Part shown: positions 26,475 through 34,716 of the stretch, piece after piece | Layout: each line of letters starts with the position of its first letter | Numbering within the stretch: position 1 is the stretch's first letter | NCBI RefSeq assembly: GCF_000763885.1 | Contig: NZ_JRKO01000036.1 | Location: forward strand, 1-63,334 | Length of the DNA: 63,334 bases | Direction of reading: 5' to 3' | Source of the DNA: Paracoccus versutus | GTDB lineage: Bacteria > Pseudomonadota > Alphaproteobacteria > Rhodobacterales > Rhodobacteraceae | The notes under the pieces: model-generated | Told to the model about the DNA's origin: nothing | Databases searched by the model: none | What the model saw: only the letters and a program-made list of their open reading frames with translations | Program-made: the position numbers and the translations under genes

Positions 26475-26511
26475 CCGCCCCGTTCCCGCGACCCAAACGA
26501 AAGGAAACCCC

Positions 26512-27375
26512 ATGCGGCTCATCCGCTTTACCCGCGCCGGTGGCGGCGCGGAAACCGGCCTGCTGTTCGGAGACAAGATTGTCCCGCTGGCCAGCGTCCT
26601 GCCTGATGCCCCGGCCACGGCGCTGGCGGTGATCGCCGAGTGGGAGACCATCGCCCCCCACCTGGATGGGATCGCCGATGCCCCCGGCCTGTCCCTGTCC
26701 GAGGTTCGCCTGCTGGCCCCGGTCGAGGCGCCGCAGAAAATGCCGGCCATCGGCCTGAATTACGCCGACCATATCGAAGAGGCGAAGCATCTGGGCGTGA
26801 CCATCCCGACGGAGCAGGTCTGGTTCTGCAAGCAGCCCAACTCGCTCGCAGGGCCGTTCGACGGGATCGAACTGCCCCGCGTCTCGGATCAACTCGATTA
26901 CGAGGTCGAACTGGTCGCGGTGATCGGCAAGCGCGGCCGCCACATCAGCCGCGAGGATGCGCCGAAGCATGTCTTCGGCTTCACCGTCGGCAACGACGTC
27001 AGCGTGCGCGACTGGCAGCGCAAGACTGCGCAGTGGATGCTGGGCAAATCCTTCGACACCCATGGTCCCATCGGACCAGTCATCGTCACCTCGGACGAGA
27101 TTGGCGATCCCCATCGGCTGGCGATCCGCAGCTGGGTGAACGGCGAACTGCGCCAGGACTCGAACCTGAAGCATCTGGTGTTCGACGTCTGGGACCAGAT
27201 CGCCGAACTGTCGCAGGCCATGACGCTGGAACCGGGCGACCTGATCTTCACCGGCACGCCGGGGGGCGTCGGCGCCGGGTTCAATCCGCCGCGCTTCCTC
27301 AAGCCTGGCGACGTGGTCCGCTGCGAGATCGAGGAAATCGGTGCCATCGAAAACATCGTCGTGGCCGAGGCCTGA
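26512..27375 (+). CDS. Fumarylacetoacetate hydrolase-family protein (1)
   Basis: A 287-residue enzyme: an N-terminal cap, then the FAH domain from AIGLNYADHIEEAKHLG. The metal site is given by DYEVELVAVIGKRGRHISRE and FTVGNDVSVRDWQ, and GDLIFTGTPGGVGAG closes the fold. FAH proteins hydrolyse C-C bonds or decarboxylate or isomerise ring-cleavage products. Lying 37 bases after the dioxygenase, it most likely acts on the ring-opened product. A related copy (36374-37231) occurs in the second cluster. Confidence 0.9.
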   Translation: MRLIRFTRAGGGAETGLLFGDKIVPLASVLPDAPATALAVIAEWETIAPHLDGIADAPGLSLSEVRLLAPVEAPQKMPAIGLNYADHIEEAKHLGVTIPTEQVWFCKQPNSLAGPFDGIELPRVSDQLDYEVELVAVIGKRGRHISREDAPKHVFGFTVGNDVSVRDWQRKTAQWMLGKSFDTHGPIGPVIVTSDEIGDPHRLAIRSWVNGELRQDSNLKHLVFDVWDQIAELSQAMTLEPGDLIFTGTPGGVGAGFNPPRFLKPGDVVRCEIEEIGAIENIVVAEA

Positions 27376-27391
27376 GGCAGGGGGGACCGCA

Positions 27392-28318
27392 ATGGCACGC
27401 AAGATCATCATCACCTGCGCGATTACCGGGGGGATTCATACCCCCTCGATGTCACCGCATCTTCCCGTCACCCCCGACGAGATCACCCGCTCTTCGGTCG
27501 AGGCGGCCGAAGCAGGGGCGGCGGTCATCCACCTGCATGCCCGCGACCCGGAAACCGGCAGGCCCGACCAGTCGCCCGCGCGCTTCATGGAGTTTCTTCC
27601 GCGCATCAAGCAGCAGACCGGCGCGATCCTGAACATCACCACCGGCGGCGGCCTTGGCATGACGCTGGAGGAGCGGCTGGCACCGGCGCTTCACGCGGCA
27701 CCGGAGCTGGCGTCGATGAACATGGGCTCGTTCAACTTCAACATCTCGGGTGCCGTGCGTGCCCTGAAGGGCGAACCGCGGGATTGGGAAAGGCCCTATC
27801 TGGAAGGGACGCGCGACATGATCCTGTCGAACACCTTCACCCAGATCGAACGCGGAATGCGCGAACTCGGCGATCTTGGCACCAAGTTCGAGTTCGAATG
27901 TTACGACGTCGGCCATCTCTACAACTTGGCCCATTTCGTCGACCTTGGCCTGGTGAAACCGCCGTTCTTCGTCCAGTGCATCTTCGGCATCACCGGCGCC
28001 ATCGGGCCCGACCCAGAAAACCTGATGCATATGAAGACCACCGCCGACCGCCTGATCGGCAAGGATTACCTGCTGTCGGTTCTGGGGGCCGGACGGCACC
28101 AATTCCCGCTGGTCACCATGGGCGCGATCCTTGGCGGCAACGTGCGGGTTGGGCTGGAGGACAACCTCTATCTGGGCCGGGGCGAGCTTGCGCCGTCGAA
28201 TGCCGCGCAGGTCGCCAAGATCCGCCGTATCGTCGAGGAACTGGGGCTGGAAATCGCCACGGCGGACGAGGCGCGGCAGATGCTGGGCACGAAAGGCGCC
28301 GGGGCCGTCAACTTCTGA
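27392..28318 (+). CDS. Beta-keto acid cleavage enzyme (BKACE, DUF849)
   Basis: A 308-residue TIM-barrel protein of the 3-keto-5-aminohexanoate cleavage (Kce) family. It starts RKIIITCAITGGIHTP and carries the zinc-binding VIHLHARDPETGRPD, the MNMGSFNFNISG strand and FECYDVGHLYNL. BKACE enzymes condense a beta-keto acid with acetyl-CoA and cleave it to acetoacetate and a new CoA ester. Third gene of the dioxygenase operon; in this context it would process a beta-keto fragment released from the ring. The substrate-determining residues cannot be assigned by eye. Confidence 0.9.
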   Translation: MARKIIITCAITGGIHTPSMSPHLPVTPDEITRSSVEAAEAGAAVIHLHARDPETGRPDQSPARFMEFLPRIKQQTGAILNITTGGGLGMTLEERLAPALHAAPELASMNMGSFNFNISGAVRALKGEPRDWERPYLEGTRDMILSNTFTQIERGMRELGDLGTKFEFECYDVGHLYNLAHFVDLGLVKPPFFVQCIFGITGAIGPDPENLMHMKTTADRLIGKDYLLSVLGAGRHQFPLVTMGAILGGNVRVGLEDNLYLGRGELAPSNAAQVAKIRRIVEELGLEIATADEARQMLGTKGAGAVNF

Positions 28319-28360
28319 TCGTCGGCCGCCGATACGGATGGGCGTTTACCGGAACATTTG

Positions 28361-28388
28361 CGGCCCGGCCAACTTGTTGGCCGGGCCG
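28361..28388. terminator. Bidirectional terminator between convergent genes
   Basis: A 12-bp perfect stem, CGGCCCGGCCAA (28361-28372) against TTGGCCGGGCCG (28377-28388), with a CTTG loop. It sits between the BKACE gene and the oppositely oriented FAD monooxygenase. No long T-run, but the position and stem strength fit a shared terminator. Confidence 0.7.
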
Positions 28389-28485
28389 TTCGTCCTGGGT
28401 ATTCGATATGTTCCGTCACCACCTGCGCGATCTGCCGAGAGGGATGTCGGCCAACGGCGCACCACTGGCCGAAATCGGCAGACCA

Positions 28486-30096
28486 TTACGCGGCGACGGG
28501 TTTTCCCTGCATCGCGTCGAGCAACCGGCTGTCCGACGGCAGGCTGTCGCCGCGCCAGGCGACGTGCTGGTCGGGCCGCACCAGGACCATGCCGGCACCC
28601 ATCAAGGCCGGCAGTGTCGGATCGTCCAGGACCAGCACCTCCAGCGGGATTGCCCGTGCGGCAGCCTGATCGACCAGCGCGCCAGTCTCGGCGCCGCCGG
28701 TCAGGCACAACAGCGTGTAGCCCCGTCCCAGCCGATCATAGAGCGAACGGCCATCGGCCAGCCAGGCATGGGGCAAAAGATGCCCCGGCCGGGCACTGGG
28801 GCGATAGTCGCTGACCAGAAGCTCCGGCTCGTCGCCGGGCTCGGCCACGATGGCGGAAGAGTCCGTATAGCGATAGCCCAGCACCAGCCCCAGCGAGCGG
28901 AACTCGGGGCTTTTCAGCCGCTCCACCGCCTCGGCGGTGGCCGCGCGGACGGCATCGGCCTCGGGGCCTTTCTGCATCAGGCGCGGATCGGCGAACTGGT
29001 CACTGAGCGAGGCGAAGTTGCGGGTGGAGCTCTCGATTACCGCCGCATGGACCTGCCTGCGTTCGGTGTTGTAGCTGTCCAGCAGCGTTTCGCTGCCCCA
29101 GCCCTCCAGACTGGCCGAAAGCTTCCAACCCAGATCGACGGCATCGCCGATCCCGAGATTCATCCCATGCCCGCCGAAGGGCGAATGCAGATGACATGCA
29201 TCGCCCAGCAGGAACACCCGGCCCTTGCGATACTGGTCCGCCATCAGCGAATTGACCACCCAGTTGTCGCGGGTCATCACCTCGATAGGGAAATCGCGGC
29301 CGATGGCCAGGCGCACCTCGGCCAGCAGGCTTTCCACGGGGGTATCGGGCGCGGCGGGCTTGATCCAGAACCAAAGGTCGTCCTTGTCCATAGGTCCCAT
29401 ATTGCAGGTCGCTTCCGGATTGACGATCCAGTGGAACAATGCCCGGGTCAGGCCGGGCGCGTCGTTCAGGCCACGGATCCGCAGGATCAGCGTGGCAAAG
29501 GTCATCAGGTCGCGCTGACCCTGCATGCTGTAGCCCAGGGCCTCGCGCACCTTGCTGCGCCCGCCGTCGGCAGCGGCCATATAGCGGGCGCGCAGCTCAC
29601 GCTCGGTCCCGTCGGGCTGCGTCACGGTGGCAGTCACCCCGGTTTCGTCCTGGGTGAAGCTGGTCATCCGGGTGCGGAAGCGCAGGTCGCAGAGCGGCCG
29701 GCTGCGGACATGCTCGGCCAGGATGCCCTCGACCACATATTGCGGAATGAACTCGGCGTTTTCGGGAAAGGCATCCCGTCGGTCGGGTTCGGCGCAGAAG
29801 GCGTCGTGGAACGTGAAGATCGGCGGCTCGAACAGGCCGGTGGTGAAAGTGACATCGCGCGGGAAGCCGTCGGTCAGCGGCGACAGGCGGCGCACCTCGG
29901 GGGCCAGGCCCCAGCGGCGCATCTGGGTCATGCTGCGCACGTTGGTGGTCTTGGCGCGGGGCTGCACGCCTGTCCGCTCGTTCCGCTCAACCAGAATACA
30001 GCTATGACCGCGCAAATCCAGCTCGGTCGCCAGCGCAAGACCCGAAGGCCCGGCGCCGATGATCAGCACATCGGCATCGAACAACTGCGAAGGCAT
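28486..30096 (-). CDS. Group A FAD-dependent aromatic monooxygenase (PheA/TfdB/MhpA-like)
   Basis: A 536-residue hydroxylase. The dinucleotide motif GAGPSG is at 14-19 in DVLIIGAGPSGLALATEL. The DG motif is in AAADGGRSKVREALGY, and near residue 295 the FAD-ribityl motif reads FLLGDACHLHSPFGGHGMN with GDAVDLGWKL. The C-terminal part (from about 410) resembles the thioredoxin-like tail of phenol hydroxylases. It would use NAD(P)H and O2 to hydroxylate a phenolic ring, giving the diol for the dioxygenase encoded convergently. Its promoter carries the AGATA-N5-TATCT palindrome. Confidence 0.9.
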   Translation of the reverse strand: MPSQLFDADVLIIGAGPSGLALATELDLRGHSCILVERNERTGVQPRAKTTNVRSMTQMRRWGLAPEVRRLSPLTDGFPRDVTFTTGLFEPPIFTFHDAFCAEPDRRDAFPENAEFIPQYVVEGILAEHVRSRPLCDLRFRTRMTSFTQDETGVTATVTQPDGTERELRARYMAAADGGRSKVREALGYSMQGQRDLMTFATLILRIRGLNDAPGLTRALFHWIVNPEATCNMGPMDKDDLWFWIKPAAPDTPVESLLAEVRLAIGRDFPIEVMTRDNWVVNSLMADQYRKGRVFLLGDACHLHSPFGGHGMNLGIGDAVDLGWKLSASLEGWGSETLLDSYNTERRQVHAAVIESSTRNFASLSDQFADPRLMQKGPEADAVRAATAEAVERLKSPEFRSLGLVLGYRYTDSSAIVAEPGDEPELLVSDYRPSARPGHLLPHAWLADGRSLYDRLGRGYTLLCLTGGAETGALVDQAAARAIPLEVLVLDDPTLPALMGAGMVLVRPDQHVAWRGDSLPSDSRLLDAMQGKPVAA

Positions 30097-30280
30097 TAAT
30101 CTCTCCTCTCTTGCCGGGCGTGGGCCACCCCCGCCAGATCGCCTGCAACGAAGTCAGCCCGGCCATGTCTGCGCGCATTTCAGGCAGGCAAACCAGCATC
30201 TCCTGAAGTTGCCGGATCCGCGAGAGTCGCGCAGGCTCCTCTCCGTGGCTGGAGTTGAGCCGATATTAGTAGACATTGCA

Positions 30281-30295
30281 AGATAAAATATATCT
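30281..30295 (-). promoter_or_regulatory. Palindromic AT-rich operator of the FAD monooxygenase gene
   Basis: AGATAAAATATATCT is a perfect AGATA-N5-TATCT inverted repeat, 185 bases upstream of the monooxygenase start and downstream of the GntR/FCD regulator gene. Similar motifs occur at 25436, 32291 and 36293. Regulator assignment is inferred. Confidence 0.5.
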
Positions 30296-30335
30296 TTTTT
30301 AGGTAAATAGATTCATTATGCCGTAGGAGACGCCC

Positions 30336-31007
30336 TTACCTTCCAACCACGGTGTCCATCAGAATCTGCCGCGTTTTGTTCAGATGGTCGCGCAAAAGCT
30401 GGGTGGCCGCCGGGGCATCGCGGGCGATCGTCGCTTGCGCCAACGCACGATGCTCCCCCTCCAGATCACGGCTTTGCCGCTCATAAGGAAGTGTCGCAGC
30501 GCGGTAGCGTTCGGCCTGGACGAACAGCATTTCCCGCAGGCGCAGCAACCAGGGGCTGTCGCAGGCTGCGACGAGCGCCTCGTGGAACCGCTTGTGCGCA
30601 GCGTTCCAGGCCGGATTGGACCGCTCGGGATTGGCCGGGTCATGAAGCGGCAGGCGCGACAGCTCGAACTCGGCGGCCACGATATTCGTCTCCCATTTCA
30701 GATCGCCGTTGCGGATGGCATTCGCCAAGCATTCGCTTTCGATCATCACCCTTGTCTGCGTCAGATCGGCAAGCTCACTCTCGGTGATCTTGGCGATCCT
30801 GTATCCCTTGTTGGTTTCCGCGACCACCAGCCCTTCGGAACTCAGCCGGGACAACGCCTCGCGGACCGCGCCGAGGCTGAAGCCGAGTTCCTTGACCAGA
30901 TCAGAGATCTTGACCTTTTCTTCGGACAGAAACCTACCGCCCAGAATGTCGGCTCTGATCTGGTCATACGCGACAGAGGCCATACTCTGACCGGTTGTCT
31001 TGGGCAT
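30336..31007 (-). CDS. GntR-family transcriptional regulator with FCD domain
   Basis: A 223-residue FadR-subfamily regulator. The winged helix (residues 10-75) contains AYDQIRADILGGRFLSEEKV, LGFSLGAVREALSRLSSEGL and ETNKGYRIA. The C-terminal FCD domain has ETRVMIE-like helices (TQTRVMIESECLANAI), AAHKRFHEALVAACD with the metal-binding His, and EHRALAQATIARDA. It likely senses an organic acid intermediate. Placed between the two catabolic clusters on the same strand as the monooxygenase, it is the obvious candidate controller of the island. Confidence 0.9.
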   Translation of the reverse strand: MPKTTGQSMASVAYDQIRADILGGRFLSEEKVKISDLVKELGFSLGAVREALSRLSSEGLVVAETNKGYRIAKITESELADLTQTRVMIESECLANAIRNGDLKWETNIVAAEFELSRLPLHDPANPERSNPAWNAAHKRFHEALVAACDSPWLLRLREMLFVQAERYRAATLPYERQSRDLEGEHRALAQATIARDAPAATQLLRDHLNKTRQILMDTVVGR

Positions 31008-31292
31008 AGGTATCCTCTCTCAGCAATCCGCATCGAATAATAATCGTGATGCGCCCGTTGAATCTACATTCTTCGTTTGTGCGACATAGATGAAACATGT
31101 CGGTTGTTAGCAGAATGTATAGATTTGTCTGCGATATGCAAATTATTATGGCGGCAGATGGCCATGCCGCTGCCAGCCCGCCTGCAGAGCGTCGCGAAAA
31201 CGCGACGCCGCAGATGCCGGTCCAAGTCGGAATCGCAGGATTTCGGCACGGATGTTCCGGTATCCGAGAGCCGGACATCGGTTGGCTGATCT

Positions 31293-32237
31293 TCAGGCGA
31301 TGAAGTGCTTTTCAAGACCCCGGATGAGGGCGGCCAATGTGTGGAGCGTCGGCGTCGGCACGCCGTGACGTTCTCCGAGACCCACGACCGACTCATAGAT
31401 CTGCTGCACCTCGCTGTGCTGGCCCGCCTCGAGATCGCGGCGCATGCTCGATTTCATCTGGCGGTTTTCGGGCGGCAGCGCGATCTGGTAGAAAATGTCA
31501 TAAGCCTCGGCTTGGTTGATCGGGATGCCCGAGGCACTGGCGACCGCAGCGGCTTCATCGATGGCCCGCAGCGCCACGGCGCGCAGTTGGGGGTCATCGA
31601 CGATCTGCCCCGCCGTCAGGTTCGTGGCCCCGCTGATCGCCGAAAGGCCGATATTGCCCAGCAGCTTGCGCCACTTGTCCCTCGTCACATCGGCGCTTGC
31701 CGTGACGGACAGGCCGTGGCGCGACAGGAAATCGGCCCAGCGCGTCACACGGTCGGACAGCCCGCCGCCGATCTCGCCCATATCCGTCGGCAGGTCGACG
31801 ACATGGCGGACGCGGCCCGGAGCTTCCATCATCGCGGATTGCGACGTCAGCCCTGCAACGACACGGCCTTTTCCAAGGATCCCCTCGATGACCTCCTCGT
31901 TGCCGAGTCCGTTCTGAAAGCTGACGGCGACCGCGCCGGACCCGTCGAAAAGATGGCGAACCGAGGCTGCTGCCTGGGGATTGTAGATGGCCTTGCACTG
32001 AAACAGGGCGATGCCGATGGGCCCCGTGATGGTCGAGGCATCGGTGGTGGCCCTGATCGGGATGTGTCGGTCGCCACCATGTCCCGTCAGGATCAGGCCG
32101 CCGTTCTGCTGGATGGCCCCGATGTGGTCGCGGTTCACGTCGACAAGGGTGACGTCGGCGCCGCCCTCGGCGAGGCGTCCTCCAAACATCGACCCCATGG
32201 CGCCAGCGCCCACGACGACAATGCGTTGTGATTCCAT
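31293..32237 (-). CDS. 2-dehydropantoate 2-reductase-like (ApbA/PanE family) oxidoreductase
   Basis: A 314-residue NAD(P)-dependent reductase. The Rossmann motif GAGAMG is at residues 10-15, followed by the ApbA C-terminal helical domain with ADVTRDKWRKLLGNIGLSAI (catalytic Lys) and SSMRRDLEAGQHSEVQQI. In a catabolic setting these relatives reduce 2- or 3-keto acids or ketols other than ketopantoate. Divergent from the flavoprotein gene at 32384, with an AT-rich site in the shared gap. Confidence 0.85.
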   Translation of the reverse strand: MESQRIVVVGAGAMGSMFGGRLAEGGADVTLVDVNRDHIGAIQQNGGLILTGHGGDRHIPIRATTDASTITGPIGIALFQCKAIYNPQAAASVRHLFDGSGAVAVSFQNGLGNEEVIEGILGKGRVVAGLTSQSAMMEAPGRVRHVVDLPTDMGEIGGGLSDRVTRWADFLSRHGLSVTASADVTRDKWRKLLGNIGLSAISGATNLTAGQIVDDPQLRAVALRAIDEAAAVASASGIPINQAEAYDIFYQIALPPENRQMKSSMRRDLEAGQHSEVQQIYESVVGLGERHGVPTPTLHTLAALIRGLEKHFIA

Positions 32238-32290
32238 GATTGCCCTCCCTACCTGGAGGAAGGTGTAGGATTAATCATATACGATTTACA

Positions 32291-32302
32291 AGATAATATT
32301 CT
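32291..32302. promoter_or_regulatory. AT-rich palindrome in the divergent reductase/flavoprotein promoter
   Basis: AGATAATATTCT followed by TTTTT resembles the 30281 site and is preceded by the same CAAG context (TTTACAAGATA here, TTGCAAGATA there). It can serve both divergent transcripts (reductase, reverse; flavoprotein, forward). Proposed operator, by similarity only. Confidence 0.45.
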
Positions 32303-32383
32303 TTTTGTTTGACCTGCGATGCGGTTGGTCCTTATCTGGACGGGATCGCTGCGCTTTGCGGTTCGAAGGAGGTCGTGGACGAT

Positions 32384-33775
32384 ATGGAAGTCATGTTGGC
32401 AGATGTCGTGGTCGTCGGCGGGGGCGGGGCCGGGCTCGCCGCCGCGGTCGAGGCCGCCGAAGGGGGCGCAAGGACCGTTCTGCTTGAATCCGAGGGTGCG
32501 ACTGGGGGCAGCACCGCACTTTCGGCGGGCCATACTGCCTTTTGCGACACGACCATCGTGCCGGGTGGCCGAGAAGCGCTTTATGCCGACCTCATCGCGG
32601 CCCATGACGGCGAAGGCGATCATGGGCTGTCGCGGCTCTATGTCGATGAGGCCGGCGCCACCTGCGAATGGCTTGCCGAGCGAGGGATCCACTTCGCCCG
32701 AAGCGTGCAATTGGCCAAGATGAGCCGCCCCTGGGCGCATGAGATGCCCCTGTCCGGCAAGGGGGGCGGGGCACAGATCACAGAAGGGCTGGAACAGGCG
32801 GCAAGGAAGGCCGGAGCACAGATCCTGCCGGGACATCGCGCGCGGCGCCTGCACCTGGAGGGGGATCGCGTGACCATGCTCGACGGCGACGGTCCGGAGG
32901 GCGCGTTCCGCATCCGCGCCGCGCGCGGGATCGTGCTGGCTTCTGGCGGCTTCACGCGCAATGCCGAAATGATCCGCAACTGGGGACCGAAGGGAGCGGA
33001 CAAGATCGTGCCTTTCACCGGTGCGGGGTCGCGCGGCGACGGGCTGACGATGGCGCTCGCGCTTGGCTGTGGCACCGCCTACATGGCACCCGGCATTTCC
33101 CCGACCGGACCGGCCGATCCGGTGACCGGCAAGGGTGTCCTGATGATCTATGCCGGCGCGGTGATGATCAACAGGGACGGGCAGCGCTTTCATCGCGAAT
33201 CCGATCTTTATAGCGACATCAGCAAAGCCGGGATGTCGCAGCCGGATACCCTGATGATCCAGGTCTATGACCAGCGGGCAAAGGACTACTTCGCCACGAC
33301 CATGTGGGCGCGCGCCCTGACGGGCTTTGTCGAGCATGCAGCACCGGATCTGCCGTCGCTGCTGAACAAGCTCGCAGAGGAATGCGGGCTTGACGCCGCC
33401 GCCGCCGCCGAGACCATCGCGGACTACAACCGGAGCCTGCCCGATGGCGACAGGCTCGGCCGCCGCCATCTGGTCGGGGACAGCGGTCAGGCAACGCCCG
33501 TCGACAGCGCACCCTACTATGCGGCCATCACCCGGCCCGGCACCAGCCACTACAACGGCGGAGTGCAGGTCACTACGCGGATGGAGGTCAAGGATGTGTT
33601 TGGCAACGTGATCCCCGGCCTCTATGCGGCGGGAGAGATCATCGGCGGCTTCCACGGCCCGAACTACATGTCGGCGACACAGGTCGGAAAGGCCCTGATC
33701 TTCGGGCGCATCGCGGGCCGGTCGGCGGCCATGGGCGACGACTCGAATATCAACCAGGTCGCCACATCCCGATGA
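32384..33775 (+). CDS. FAD-dependent dehydrogenase of the fumarate reductase/ketosteroid dehydrogenase flavoprotein type (1)
   Basis: A 463-residue flavoprotein. GGGGAG (12-17) binds FAD, and SEGATGGSTALSAGHTAF is the flavin-proximal GGS segment. The middle domain includes ARSVQLAKMSRPWAHEMPL and the C-terminal GGVQVTTRMEVKDVFGN, GLYAAGEIIGGFHGPNYMSA. AAGGAGG eleven bases before ATG 32384 sets the start. The family includes fumarate reductase, tricarballylate dehydrogenase and 3-ketosteroid dehydrogenase; substrate unknown. A paralogue lies at 34717-36117 in reverse orientation. Confidence 0.88.
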   Translation: MEVMLADVVVVGGGGAGLAAAVEAAEGGARTVLLESEGATGGSTALSAGHTAFCDTTIVPGGREALYADLIAAHDGEGDHGLSRLYVDEAGATCEWLAERGIHFARSVQLAKMSRPWAHEMPLSGKGGGAQITEGLEQAARKAGAQILPGHRARRLHLEGDRVTMLDGDGPEGAFRIRAARGIVLASGGFTRNAEMIRNWGPKGADKIVPFTGAGSRGDGLTMALALGCGTAYMAPGISPTGPADPVTGKGVLMIYAGAVMINRDGQRFHRESDLYSDISKAGMSQPDTLMIQVYDQRAKDYFATTMWARALTGFVEHAAPDLPSLLNKLAEECGLDAAAAAETIADYNRSLPDGDRLGRRHLVGDSGQATPVDSAPYYAAITRPGTSHYNGGVQVTTRMEVKDVFGNVIPGLYAAGEIIGGFHGPNYMSATQVGKALIFGRIAGRSAAMGDDSNINQVATSR

Positions 33776-33858
33776 AGGGCCGCCTTGCGGTCCCGTTGCG
33801 ATACGGCAACGATTTCCAGCATCATGCCCATTGCCGGGCCAACTGAAGGACAAACACC

Positions 33859-34638
33859 ATGCGTCTTGCCGACAAGGTCACGATCATCACCGGCGCGGGC
33901 GGTGGCATCGGCTCGGGGCTCGTGCGACGCTTTGCCGAAAGCGGTGCAAAGCTCTGCCTCACCGATTACAACCTCGAGGCGGTCGAGCGGCTTTGCGACA
34001 GGCTGGCCCTGCCCGACGATCAAGCCCTGCTGCTCCAGCACGATGTTGCCGATGCGGCAAGCTGGGAAGAGGTGGTCCGCCGGACCTGCGAGCGGTTCGG
34101 GCGTCTCGACGTCCTTGTCAACAACGCGGGCGTGGCGGCACGAACGGGGCAACCCTATGACGCCATCGAATTCGAGGACTGGCGGCGGGTCATGTCGGTC
34201 AACTTGGACGGTGTTTTCCTTGGCATGTCCGCCGCGGCGCGCGCGATGCACCGGACGGGCGGAGGCTCGATCGTGAATATCGGATCAACGGCAGGATTGT
34301 CGGGAACGAATGGCGGCGCGGCCTACGGGACCAGCAAGGGGGCGCTGCGGACGCTGACCAAGCAGGCCGCCTATAGCTTTGCCATCCACGGCTACGACAT
34401 CCGCGTCAACATCATCCATCCGGGCTATGTCTGGACGGATTTCGTCCGGGCTTCGGCCTCTGCCCGCTATGGCAGCGAGGAAGAGGCGCTGAAGGTAATG
34501 ACCGCGGAAGTCCCGTTGGGCCGGATGATCGAGCCGGACGACATCGCCTGGCCCGCGGTCTATTTCGCGTCGGACGAGGCGCGCAACGTCACCGGGTCCG
34601 AATTGATCGTCGATGGCGGAAGGCGCTGCCGACCCTGA
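33859..34638 (+). CDS. Short-chain dehydrogenase/reductase
   Basis: A 259-residue classical SDR. TGAGGGIG (11-18) binds NAD(P); NNAG is at 88-91, the catalytic Ser is in NIGSTAGLSG, and Tyr156 and Lys160 are in AAYGTSKGAL. It most resembles 3-oxoacyl-ACP-reductase-like or cyclohexanol-type dehydrogenases, but the substrate is not deducible. It follows flavoprotein 1 by about 80 bases on the same strand and is probably in the same operon. Confidence 0.9.
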   Translation: MRLADKVTIITGAGGGIGSGLVRRFAESGAKLCLTDYNLEAVERLCDRLALPDDQALLLQHDVADAASWEEVVRRTCERFGRLDVLVNNAGVAARTGQPYDAIEFEDWRRVMSVNLDGVFLGMSAAARAMHRTGGGSIVNIGSTAGLSGTNGGAAYGTSKGALRTLTKQAAYSFAIHGYDIRVNIIHPGYVWTDFVRASASARYGSEEEALKVMTAEVPLGRMIEPDDIAWPAVYFASDEARNVTGSELIVDGGRRCRP

Positions 34639-34646
34639 GGGATGCG

Positions 34647-34676
34647 CGGATGAACGGTTGCGTTTCCGTTCATCCG
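34647..34676. terminator. Bidirectional terminator
   Basis: An 11-bp stem CGGATGAACGG (34647-34657) against CCGTTCATCCG (34666-34676), with loop TTGCGTTT. It lies between the convergent SDR and flavoprotein 2 genes. Confidence 0.7.
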
Positions 34677-34716
34677 GCCCGACTTTCTGATCGCCGTGGC
34701 ATTTGCGGGCGGTCTG

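Noticed and set aside
25449..26750. A 433-residue reverse-strand frame over the dioxygenase and FAH genes
   Set aside because: Antisense to two genes with clear active-site motifs; its own translation has no recognisable domain.
27784..30099. A 771-residue forward frame across BKACE and the FAD monooxygenase
   Set aside because: It overlaps two real genes on either strand and passes through the terminator hairpin; it is a shadow frame.
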